From Dactylis glomerata (Eukaryota; Streptophyta; Magnoliopsida; Poales; Poaceae), in contig QXEO01000382.1 of assembly GCA_007115705.1 (NCBI GenBank), forward strand, positions 6,911,318-6,975,317: a stretch of DNA of 64,000 nt, read 5' to 3'. Positions within the stretch are counted from its first letter, which is position 1. Each line of letters begins with the position of its first letter. Below are positions 46,856-56,120 of the stretch, piece after piece. The translations under genes and the position numbers were made by a program. The notes under the pieces were generated by a model that saw only the letters and a program-made list of their open reading frames with translations, had not been told where the DNA came from and did not search any database.

Positions 46856-47914
46856 TTAACGCCTTTGAGCTAGGCGCAGAAAATTGAGAAGATGCTCACA
46901 TAAGAAATATGAATTGAAGCAAAAGAGAGTATCAAGGAGAAAATATAAAACACATTTAAGTCTAACCCACTTCCTATGCATAGGAATCTTGTAAGAAAAT
47001 AAATCAAAGAAGCACATAGTAGCAAGTATGGGTAGATAAAACAAGCGCAACTTCGAAACTTCCAATGTAAAGAGAGGCGTTTTAGTAACATGAAAATTCC
47101 AACAACCATATTTTCCTCTCTCATAATAATTTTCAGTAGCATCATGAACAAACTCAAAAATATAAATATCACACTCATCCTCTTTTGTTAAGCATGGAGG
47201 GCGATCAAATAAGGTATTAGTTAGAGAGTTACTATTATTGGGAGGTAGACATGGGTAGCTCCATTCTTCCTCCTCTTGGTCATCACTCTCCTCCTCTTTT
47301 TCATCCAATGAGCTTCCAGTTTCAGCAATTTCTTCTTCCATAGGCTCCTTCATGGCATTAGTCTCTTCCGTTGGAGAGCATCTATTAAGATATTTAAGAA
47401 TATAGCCATTTCCTTCCTTGTAATTATCAAAGCAAAATGTAAGTATATCATAAACCTCATATTTATAAGGTGCATCGTCAATATTTTCAAGCAAATAAGC
47501 AAGTTCGAATGCACCCTTCCAAGCAATAAATTCTTCAATTTGTTCCACATCATAAAAGTCATAATTTCCATTAATATAAGAAGATATGGTAACATCATCA
47601 TTATACTCACATTGAAAAGGGAAGTGTTTATACCTCCTACAGCAACAAGATCTATCAAAGCAATATGTAACATTATAAGTAGAGCACACATTTCTAGCAA
47701 TGATATACAATCTATTGATTTGTTCCCATAAGTGTTTCCCTTTTTGTGACAAGCGGTGTTCCTCATAATAATTTTGCTGCTCTTCCGTGAACCCACCTTG
47801 CCAAAAAGATTTAGTTTCTAAGAAACCAACCATTGATAGAAAGCATGATAAAGCAAGACAAGTAAAAACAACTACCAAGGATTCTAATTTTTTTGGGTTT
47901 TTGATAAAAAGCAA
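46856..47914 (-). CDS. 352-residue ORF of unknown function in the inner LTR element
   Basis: It lies downstream of the primer-binding site, in the sense of the element, where gag would be. It has no CCHC knuckle, protease or polymerase motif. The N-terminus has a hydrophobic stretch (about 11-33, SLVVVFTCLALSCFLSMVGF). The middle is Tyr/Asn/Asp-rich, with cysteines in DRSCCCRRYKHFPFQCEY, followed by an acidic tract (about 190-220, EEKEEESDDQEEEEW). Near the C-terminus are two further hydrophobic stretches (LFYLPILATMCFFDLF and CVLYFLLDTLFCFNSYFL). It could be a membrane protein. The frame is intact over more than 1 kb in an AT-rich background, which is unlikely without selection or recent origin. 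I do not recognise the family and propose no function. Confidence 0.6.
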   Translation of the reverse strand: MLFIKNPKKLESLVVVFTCLALSCFLSMVGFLETKSFWQGGFTEEQQNYYEEHRLSQKGKHLWEQINRLYIIARNVCSTYNVTYCFDRSCCCRRYKHFPFQCEYNDDVTISSYINGNYDFYDVEQIEEFIAWKGAFELAYLLENIDDAPYKYEVYDILTFCFDNYKEGNGYILKYLNRCSPTEETNAMKEPMEEEIAETGSSLDEKEEESDDQEEEEWSYPCLPPNNSNSLTNTLFDRPPCLTKEDECDIYIFEFVHDATENYYERGKYGCWNFHVTKTPLFTLEVSKLRLFYLPILATMCFFDLFSYKIPMHRKWVRLKCVLYFLLDTLFCFNSYFLCEHLLNFLRLAQRR

Positions 47915-48006
47915 TGCAGGTAAAATAAAATAAAGTAAAGCAAAACAAATAACAAAGTAAAGAATGTGTGTGCGAAGAACTCCCCTCGCAGAAGTCTTCT
48001 CTTCCT

Positions 48007-48121
48007 CCCCGGCAACGGCGCCAGAAAAATAGCTGCTGGCTGGTTGATGGCGCTAAGTTGACGCGGGAGGTTTTCTTCAATCTTTGGGAGTATTCTTCTT
48101 TAGTCCCCGGCAACGGCGCCA
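48007..48121 (-). repeat. Two copies of the primer-binding site region
   Basis: The 17-mer CCCCGGCAACGGCGCCA occurs at 48007-48023 and at 48105-48121, each followed by GAAAAAT and A/G GCT. The copy next to the LTR is the expected primer-binding site. The second is 98 bp further inside. Confidence 0.9.
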
Positions 48122-48131
48122 GAAAAATGGC

Positions 48132-49723
48132 TGATGCTCCAAGTGAATGTCGCTACAGACTGTCCTTGTGCGTGGTGAATAACCAGCCCGTTGGGAACCC
48201 CAAGAGGAAGGTATGATGAGTGCAGCAGCAAGTTTTCCCTTAGTTAAGAAACCAAGGTTTATCGAACAGGAGAGGAGAGACAATGACGACTGAAGGTGTT
48301 GTGGAACCTGCACACACACAAACAAATACTTTGTTCCCAACTTGCGATGAGGTCGTCAATCTCACCGGTTTGCTTGAAACAAAGGTTATGAGTGTATCGA
48401 GTGGAAAACAGTAGAGTATGCGAGTAAAGTAAACAGTGCGGGAAAAGTAAACAGGTGATTGCAATATGATTAAAATAGGACCGGGGTCCACAGTTCACTA
48501 GTGGTGTCTCTCCATAGATAAAATAACATGCTGGGTAAACAAATTACAGTTGGGCAATTGATAGAATAAAGATAACGTGATATGTCAAGAAGATCACTAT
48601 GAGATTTACTCTGGGCATTACAACAAAATACATAGACCGCCATCTAACTGCATCTATGACTAATAATCCACTCCCGGGGATATCATCCGAACACCCTAGA
48701 AGTATTAAGTTGCGAACAACAGATAATTGCATTAAGCAAAGTGTGTAATGTAAACAAAGCATATGCCCTTGAGCATATGAATGTTGTTTTCTCCCTAGTA
48801 GCAACAGCACATCTACCACCTTAGAGGTTTCTGTCACTCCCCCAGGTGAAATAGAGACATGAACCCACTATCGAGCATAAATACCCCCTCTTGGAGTCAC
48901 TAGCAACTACTCGGCCAAGATAGCTACTAACAACGGAGAGCATGCAAGATCATAAACAACATAGAGATAACAAAAGATATAATTCAGTACAACAACTTAA
49001 TCATAAACACCAATATTCATCGGATCCCAACAAACCAACATCATAGAATTACATAACGGTGATCTCAATCATGTAGGGCAGCTCATGAGATCTAAACATG
49101 AAGCACATGGTGGAGAAGACAACCATCTAGCTACTGCTATGGACCCATAGTCCAAGGTAGACTACTCACTCATCGCTCCGGAGGCAAGCATGGCGATGAA
49201 GAAGACCTCCAGTGGCGATTCCCCTCTCCGGCAGGGTGCCGGGAAGAGCTTCTGGACCCTCCCGATCTTCGGGTCGACGGCGGTGGCGGATCGCGATGTG
49301 TTCTGGAAAACTGATCGGGTACTTAAGTTTTTCTCGTCGGGGGGTCTTTATAGGCGAAGGGGCGATGTCAGAGGTGGAGCCAGGCTCCCTCACACAGGGG
49401 TGGCGCGGCCAGGGGCGAGGCCGCGCCGCCCCCTTGTGTGGGGCCCTGGTGGCCCCTCTCCGTCTCTCCTTCGGATGTCTGGAAGCTTCCGGGAAAAATA
49501 AGACTTCAGGAACTTGTTTCGTCCAATTCCGAGAATATTTCCTGTGTATCACTTCTGAAACACAAAAACAGCAGAAAACAGGAAACTGGCACTGTGGCAC
49601 TTCGTTAATAGGTTAGTTCCGGAAAATGCATAAAAGCGCCACTAAGTGTAACGAAACAATAGGCAAATGGTGTAAAAACAAGCATGGAGCATCAAAAATT
49701 ATAGATACGTTTGAGACGTATCA
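48132..49723 (-). repeat. 5' LTR of the inner element
   Basis: 1592 bp, the same length as its partner at 42715-44306, with about 16 substitutions by eye and no indel. Confidence 0.95.
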
Positions 49724-49728
49724 CAGGG

Positions 49729-50110
49729 TTGAATTTTATGTCGGAGATGGAGTCCATGTCGACGGAGTCGAGGGTCATGATGGCGAACTCGAAGATTTTG
49801 ATGGCGAACTCAAAGATCTTGATGGCGAACTTGAAGATCATGTTGGCGGCGGCGTCGAAATTCTTGATGCTTGATTCGAAGGTCATGGCGATGGTGTCGA
49901 AGATCTTGGCGATGGAGTCGAACGTCTTGATGACGGACTCGAAGATCATGAGCGTGAGCTTCCGTGCACAGATGCGAGGCGATGTCGAGCCCCCGAGCGA
50001 GGCAGAGTGCGCGACGACGAGCCCCCGAGCGAGGTAGAGTGCGCGACGGCGAGCCCCCGAGCATGGATGATCACACTCGACGCGGCGGACCGGAGTCGAC
50101 GACCTGTGAA
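49729..50110. repeat. Continuation of the outer element's short arrays
   Basis: Units around GATGGCGAACTCGAAGATTT repeat at roughly 21-30 bp up to about 49950. Three AGCCCCCGAGC blocks follow, at about 30-bp spacing (near 49988, 50020 and 50053). Confidence 0.8.
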
Positions 50111-51670
50111 GTTAGCTTGCATAGCGCAGCCCTTGAGTATCGGGTGCGGCGAAGGTAAAATGAAAATTAATTCGTGGTAGAAGAGCACTTAGCTTTATCG
50201 ATGGAGTAGACGCGGTCGTAGTAGACGCGGACATAGTCGGCGTGGTCGTAGTAAACGCGGTCGTAGTCGTGGTAGTCGATGCAGACGGAGTCGACGCGAT
50301 CGTAGTCGATGCAGGTAGAGATGCGATGAAGCCGAAGCACCAAGCCGCGACGTCTGACCATAAAGCCGAATTTGCGAAGTCCGTTGGACCTTGATCAGAC
50401 AAAAAATCATCGCCGGCTGAGTCGCAGCGCCAGAGCTGGTTGGACCTCACTTGAACATAGTCGCGACGCTGGTGTCAACGTAGAGTACTAGGGACAAGCA
50501 GATGATACGCGTCTCGCCGAAGAATCCATGCAGTTAATTGATACATTTTGCCGAAAGATCCATGCGTGTAGATGTATGTGAATCATGACGGAGCTTCTTT
50601 TCTTATCACATAAACTTTAATCAACTTCAGCAATGAATCCTTGGGTCTTGATCCACAGGGCTTCCGTAGTAAGCTGAATTTTTCTGACTTGTCCATACTA
50701 AAATCGATGTGAGCCGTGTCGCAGAGCCGGATACTATTCTGATTGGATCTTGTGCTTCCTGCAGTGGCGCAGCTGAGAGACGTATCTCGCATGGACTGTC
50801 GAAGACGTGACCGCCGCAGCGGATCTCACACCGGCGATTTTGGGAACCGGCGTTGTTGTAATGGAGCTTACATGAACGACGTTGGCGACGATATCGCTAT
50901 AACTTTGAGCTGATCTAGGACTAGGTGGAGTCTTCTCTGGATGTGCTGATGCCATAACTCCACGGTGTGCAAATTGATACGATTGGGTCTTGATACGATT
51001 TGAACTCAGCTAACCACATCAGAACTTCACGAATCGATTCTCTCCTCCGTACTGATCCGATCTGGTGCTTGATTGATCTGTCCCGATTGTTTGCTGATTA
51101 TTTTCTTGTAATGTACAATCACAGATTGATCTCTGGTGAAGGTATTTTCCTTGGTCAAACTGATCAGATCTTGGAGACCGAGGAGCATGTGCTTTTGATT
51201 TTCATGAAACGTGTGACTTGTTGGCCTGACTTGATGATTGATCGATCTCACCTAGGCTAACAAACATCACTTGTACACACGGCATGATCCTCGGGAGATT
51301 CGCCCAGGACAACGCGTGCGTCCGATCCATATTCCAGAGATAAAACTGTACGAAGGACTCAGCCGCATGTGATCGGTAGAGGCTGCGCACAGATCAGTAG
51401 AAGGCTGCTGATTCCGGCGACTTGGCACATGCAGATCGCGGAACCGCGATTAACAGGAAGCCGCGCAGCCGCACTTCTGCTTGTTGCTGATGAAAAATTC
51501 GCGGATGTAGATGAGAAGACCATGTGCGATCTGGCCGGATGTCAATCAGTCGGACGATCTTGCCGATGATGAAGAGCTTGACGTCGCTGAAGCAGACGTC
51601 GACGATATGCGATCTTGACGTTGTTGACGATGATGAAGGAGCCGGCGAGCCCGTAGATTCAAATCCCGTC
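50111..51670. other. Leader-side interior of the outer element, no gene
   Basis: It begins with another short-period run (GTAGACGCGGTCGTAGTAGA type, 50205-50320) and continues as unique sequence to the primer-binding site. No protein domain is visible in any frame. Confidence 0.6.
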
Positions 51671-51689
51671 GTCCCCACGGTCGGCGCCA
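51671..51689 (-). other. Primer-binding site of the outer element
   Basis: TGGCGCCGACCGTGGGGAC on the minus strand, 2 nt from the LTR. The TGGCGCC start is the complement of a tRNA 3' end including CCA, as in many cereal Gypsy-type elements. Confidence 0.85.
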
Positions 51690-51691
51690 AT

Positions 51692-52121
51692 TGACGAGGT
51701 TCTACCCCGGCAATACCCATGTTTAAGACTTTCGATCTAGGGAGCGCATTGGGGACCTGGCGAACTCGACGGCGGTCGATAAACGACGAGGGGCATACGA
51801 ATTTTACCCAGGTTCACGTCCCCTCGGTGGATGATCGCTACATCCTGCTAGCAATCTAGTATATGAGCGTAGTGTTTACAGGGAGCCGCCGTAGGCGAAT
51901 TTGTATGCGTGTAATGTAATCTATTGTGTGAGAGCCTTTCTAGGGGGTGCCCTTGATAGCTTTATATATGCAGCCAGTTAGGGTTTACAAGGGGTTTCTT
52001 GCCTTCTACTCCAAGTCGAAGTGTTGGACCTTGCGGGCTTCTTGTATCCTTCGAGCGGGCTTCTTTCTTGGCGGGAACCGGGTAGGCAAACATCGAGGAC
52101 CGATGGGTCATACCCTCGTCA
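51692..52121 (-). repeat. 5' LTR of the outer element
   Basis: 430 bp, TGACGAG...CTCGTCA, one base shorter than its partner. Followed by the target duplication GCAGG. Confidence 0.95.
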
Positions 52122-52126
52122 GCAGG

Positions 52127-52477
52127 GCAGAGTGGAGGGCACGAGCAGGTGCATCTTCAGACAAGGCCTACAGGCGAGCGCGGGAGCGCGGGAGCATGCA
52201 AGGAGGTTGGCAAACGACCACAAGGCAGGCCCGTCACGCACCGCGACCGACGGAGAGTAGTTTGTAGGGTTAATTTTAGTTCATGTTTTTGCTAATTTTT
52301 ATTCAGATTTATATAAAAAAAATTAAAATATGAGCTCCAGTTGCATTTGGAAGGACTGTTTGGTGGTCGCGAGTGGGCGTAGAAGTGCCCTAAAAACAGC
52401 AACGCGCGCCGATGCGCCCCAAATCATCATGTCCTGCGCGTTTGCCAAACACTGTATGAAGGCTGAAGATGTTCTAA
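52127..52477. other. Host sequence between the LTR element and the Harbinger element
   Basis: Continuation of the pre-insertion sequence at 39688. Non-coding as far as I can tell. Confidence 0.5.
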
Positions 52478-54156
52478 GAGCATCTCCAACAGATGCACAA
52501 TATTTCGGCGCGCTATATGTCGTCCCGCCCGCGCTGTAAACGTTTGCGGCGCGCTGGCCCGGATTTTCCCCCACCGGAGGCACTAAAGTACAGCGTGTTC
52601 GCGAGCGCAAAACATGCTCCTCCGCCGGGTGCTCCAAAATACAGCGCGCGCGCCGGCGGAAAACAATATTCTACACTTCTATGCATTCAACAAGATCAAA
52701 TAGTCACATAAAAATCATGAAACAAATGATCTACCATAGTTAAATGGACACAAAGTGCAACACACATATCACATAGTTCAAGAACAACTCACAACATGAC
52801 GTAGTTCAACAACAACACACAACATATGGTTCAAATAGACACAAAGTGCAACACACAATTTGCATATCAAATGCAAGATAGAATCTCACACTTCCGCATT
52901 TTCCAAGTCATCACGAGTCTTCCATTTTTCTTCTTTCCCTAGCACTTCATAGCAATGATGCATGGTGAATGGCTTGTCAAGAATCTTGTTCTTCTTTCCC
53001 ACATCTCTAAACAAGTATAGAGCTATAGAGTTCTACAAAGCAAGCAAAAGCGAAATATAAACAATAACTGTCTCAAGCAAAAGAGAATAGATTAGTAGAA
53101 TTGCTTACCCTATCCATCTCATTTGTGCCACTTGGATTAATGACATCAACTTGCGCTAGCTCGTCCGTCTACTTTTGGCAATCGGTGTTGATGTCCGACC
53201 AACGAGACCGAAGAGAACGCATGATTCGCTCGCTCCCACTTGTGTTGTTGGCGTCAAAGTACTCCTTCATCCTCATCCAATAGGTTTCTCCTTTTTGATC
53301 GGTACCGGTTGTTGGATCCATTTCAATTGTCAACCATGCCTTGCAAAGCAACTTGTTCTCCGCTATGGTGTAGTTCGCCGACCGACCGATAGGGCGATAT
53401 TCAATCAACCCTTCTCCTTCCTCATCGATATCCTCCTCATATTCCTCATATGCATCAATGATGATATCTCCATGCATAAACGAAGATCCAACATTCATTG
53501 TCTCCATAAAAATCTCATCATCGACTCTACATTTGCAATAAAATTCATGATTCTCCGTCTATGTATGCAACAAAACTAAAATTTAGATAAAAAGAAGTGT
53601 TTTTTACCTCTCCGGCACTTCGTCGAACACCATATGTGCGCCGGATGGGTCGGCGGACAGAGGCGCCGGCGGCGGATTGTTCATTGGTGGAGGCGGCGGC
53701 TGCGCGCGGCGGGGCGAAGAGAGCTCGCGCCGCGGCGGCCGGGTTGCCGGCGTCGCTAGGATTTGCCGCATTGGGCGGCGGCACGACGGAGGATGCGGCG
53801 GTGGCGGCGGAAGGGGGAATAGAGTAGGGAGGGGTCGGTGGGGTGCCGGAGAACGCGTCCATCGTCGGAATTGCGCCGGCGGCCGCGCAGAGGAGAGGAT
53901 TCGGCGGTGGGGCGGCGAGGCGCGGGGGGAAGTTTCAGCGCGGGTCTTTTTCGCGGTTGCCTCGACCGATGTCGCGCGCTGGAGCCGAAGCCCAAAGTTT
54001 AGTGCCTAGGATAGGGCAAACCGGCCCACGCCCAAAAAAAATTGCAGCGCCGTGGCGTATGCAGCGCCTGTTGAAGGAACGTTTTCGCAATTCGACGCTG
54101 CATATCGACGATTTATATAGCGTGCGGCCTATATAGCGCGATTGTTGGAGATGCTC
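52478..54156 (-). mobile_element. PIF/Harbinger element, ORF1 only
   Basis: Inverted ends GAGCATCTCCAACA (52478) and TGTTGGAGATGCTC (54156), flanked by TAA on both sides (52475-52477 and 54157-54159). This is the standard 3-bp target duplication of the superfamily. At 1679 bp it has room only for the Myb-like ORF1. The DDE transposase (ORF2) is absent, so it depends on a relative for movement. Confidence 0.93.
52886..53862 (-). pseudogene. Harbinger ORF1 (Myb/SANT-like), three exons, one nonsense codon
   Basis: Exons 53862-53608, 53558-53109 and 53032-52886 have GT-AG borders and kept frame and add up to 284 codons. Exon 1 is Pro/Ala-rich. Exon 2 carries EFYCKCRVDDEIFMETMNVG and the trihelix/Myb-like part (NYTIAENKLLCKAWLTIEMD, TYWMRMKEYFDANNTSG, RSLRSRWSDINTDCQK). 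Exon 3 has ALYLFRDVGKKNKIL and HHCYEVLGKEEKWKTR. The codon after CQK is TAG (53169-53171) where relatives usually have Trp. ORF1 proteins bind the element ends and help import the transposase. The single stop makes this a recent pseudogene. Confidence 0.85.
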
Positions 54157-54599
54157 TAAGGTGAGCTGTGGGCTGGCCGGCGCGATATGGCGGTCCCGAT
54201 CGCATTGCCGGCTCGGAACAAGGTCCTCCCTTTTTGTCTACCAGTCCCGAAACATTCGAGTGACACATGGTGTGGCAAATAATCAATTTGCGAAGAAAAG
54301 TATGGCAAATTATCAATTTGCGATGAAAAGTATGGCAAATCATCAAATCCCAAACACTCCAAGCACCAGAATCGCTGACGCGCGTTCTCTCCGTGTGCCA
54401 TAGGAACTCGGACGGAATTGCCGATGAAACCGTTTCCGTCCCGCAATCAGAAATTCAGAAGGCTCTGCCCTGCACTGCGCGCGGTGGACGAGTTTGTTAT
54501 ATCAGATCTGATCGCCAGGTCTCTCCTCCCCGTCGAACGCAGCAAGACTTCTCGTGCCTGTATTGATCAGCACTAGCAGCAAGGAGACCGACCAGGCAC
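54157..54599. other. Upstream region of the CAF1-like gene
   Basis: Near 54268-54350 a 30-bp unit (GTATGGCAAATTATCAATTT then GCGATGAAAA) repeats about 2.7 times. A TATA-like GTTATATCA lies near 54495, about 105 bp before the ATG. No other gene is visible. Confidence 0.5.
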
Positions 54600-55304
54600 A
54601 TGCCGCCGCCGGTGCACGCCGCCGGCAATCAGACGCGCGTCGTCGACGTGTGGGCGGACAACGAGGAGGAGGAGCTGGCACGCATGCGTGGCCTCTTCGT
54701 CGACTTCCCGATCGCGGTGGTGGCCACGTACCAAGACCTCCCCGCCCGGCCTCTCCCCCGCACCGGCCACCTCATCTTCCGGGACAACGTCTACCACGTC
54801 GTGCAGTCGCCACGCAGCCTGGACCACCAGTGCGAGCTCCTCTACTACAGGACGCGAGGCGTGCGCTTCTTCCAGCTCGTCCTGGCGCTCCTCGACCGCG
54901 ACGGACGCGTAGCCCTGGGCCGCGTCTGGCGGTTCCACGTCGGGGCGCCGCTCCCCGCCGACGACCGCCTTCTGCTCGAGCTGGGCGTGGAGCCTCCTGC
55001 CCGCCGCCGCGTCCGCCGCGACCACATCGGGACGGCTCTCGAAAACTACAAGACATTCCAAAACACCGCCGTGACGTGGGTGACCTGTGATGGCGCGGAC
55101 GACGTCTGCCACCTCTTCAACTGCTTATACACGCCCGGAGTCGTCGTTCACGGGTTCGACCGCATGGACTTTGTGCGGAACTCACGGTCCTGCTTTCCCC
55201 AGCTGTATGACCTCCGGTTTCTTGCCGAGTGGCGGACGCTGGCGGGGAGGAGCCTCCGCTCGCAGCCGCCAGAGCCGCCGGGCCGGCCGGCACCGGTGGA
55301 ATAA
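54600..55304 (+). CDS. CAF1-like protein (CCR4-NOT deadenylase family), catalytically doubtful
   Basis: A 234-residue, GC-rich, intron-free frame. The family pattern shows at VVDVWADNEEEELARMRGLF (CAF1 proteins have VWADN near the start), at WVTCDGADDVCHLFNCLY and at FPQLYDLRFLAEW, which align with the second half of the DEDD exonuclease fold. CAF1 trims poly(A) tails of mRNA in the cytoplasm. Here the first catalytic motif, normally DTEFPG, reads ATYQDLP, so the Asp-Glu pair is gone, while the later aspartates (CDGADD, LYDLRF) remain. It may be a pseudo-enzyme or a decaying copy. The last four codons and the stop (from 55291) belong to the CACTA transposon that follows. Family assignment is by pattern only; the start is the first ATG. 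Confidence 0.75.
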   Translation: MPPPVHAAGNQTRVVDVWADNEEEELARMRGLFVDFPIAVVATYQDLPARPLPRTGHLIFRDNVYHVVQSPRSLDHQCELLYYRTRGVRFFQLVLALLDRDGRVALGRVWRFHVGAPLPADDRLLLELGVEPPARRRVRRDHIGTALENYKTFQNTAVTWVTCDGADDVCHLFNCLYTPGVVVHGFDRMDFVRNSRSCFPQLYDLRFLAEWRTLAGRSLRSQPPEPPGRPAPVE

Positions 55305-56120
55305 AGGTCTTCAATCCTGATTTATAAAGACCATTAATCCCGGTTGTCGCAACCGGGACTAACAAAGCGCGATTAAAGGCTTCAGCCTTTAGTCCCGGTC
55401 GTTTATGAACCGGGACCAATGGTCTTCCACGTGGCCCTGGGCATGTGCTGCGGCTTGAGGACCTTTGGTCCCGGTTCGTAACACAGATCGGGACTATAGG
55501 TCCATTCGGTATAAAATTATATTTTCTGTTTCAGAATTTCTGTATTTTCTTTATTTCTCTATTTTTCTTTATTTCTCTATTATCTAATCATCTCTATTTT
55601 CATATCAAATTAGATACTTATGGCTTTCACTCCATATCTCATATCAAATTACAAGTACTTGTGGTCCTCACTTCCCGGTCGGTCACCCATCCTCACAGTG
55701 CTCCACCCTTAGCACGCTTAACTTCTCCATTCTTTCCCTACTAGCTTCTAAGACTGCGCTCGCGACTTCTTGATAATAGTATGGTACCAATTCTATTAAC
55801 CTATACACTTTGGTAATATATAATATTACTTTTTTAAATTCCAAATAAATTCACAAAATAAGAAAAAATGATTAAGAATAATAAGCACCAATGAATTTCA
55901 AATAATCTTTATGTATAATTTAATTATTAATTTTTAGATGATTAAAATATTCAAAAAAGCTAAAATACTTGAAAAATCACAAATTCAAAAATTAGTAGAC
56001 TTTTTTAACCGAAACAAAGGGAGTACATTTTTCCAAACATATACTCATCGACATGGCTCAAAGGGAGTACATTTTCCAAGCAACTCATCATCCAACATTT
56101 TTCCATACATAATCATCCAC

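Larger units (their letters stand above)
42715..49723 (-). mobile_element. Inner LTR retrotransposon nested in the outer one
   Basis: Two LTRs of identical length (1592 bp: 42715-44306 and 48132-49723) start TGATGC and end GTATCA. They are flanked by CAGGG (42710-42714 and 49724-49728). On the minus strand the primer-binding site TGGCGCCGTTGCCGGGG follows the right LTR after about 10 nt, and the purine-rich AAGCTTGGGGATGCT precedes the left LTR. I count only about 16 LTR differences by eye (about 1%), so this insertion is younger than its host element. The 3.8-kb interior has one long ORF and no gag-pol. Confidence 0.96.
39689..52121 (-). mobile_element. Outer LTR retrotransposon without recognisable gag-pol, with tandem arrays
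   Basis: Two LTRs (39689-40119 and 51692-52121) begin TGACGAG and end CTCGTCA. They are flanked by the 5-bp duplication GCAGG (39684-39688 and 52122-52126). The primer-binding site TGGCGCCGACCGTGGGGAC lies 2 nt inside the right LTR on the minus strand, so the element reads right to left. The polypurine stretch CTCGGGGGCTAC abuts the left LTR. Without the nested insertion the element is about 5.4 kb. Its interior has no gag, protease, reverse transcriptase or integrase that I can recognise; it consists largely of 23-63 bp tandem arrays. It must be mobilised in trans. The LTRs differ at about a dozen positions by eye. Confidence 0.95.

Noticed and set aside
54570..54586. CACTAGCAGCAAGG as left end of the CACTA
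   Set aside because: It does not match the right terminus beyond CACTAG; the end at 55291 matches far better and has the CGG duplication.
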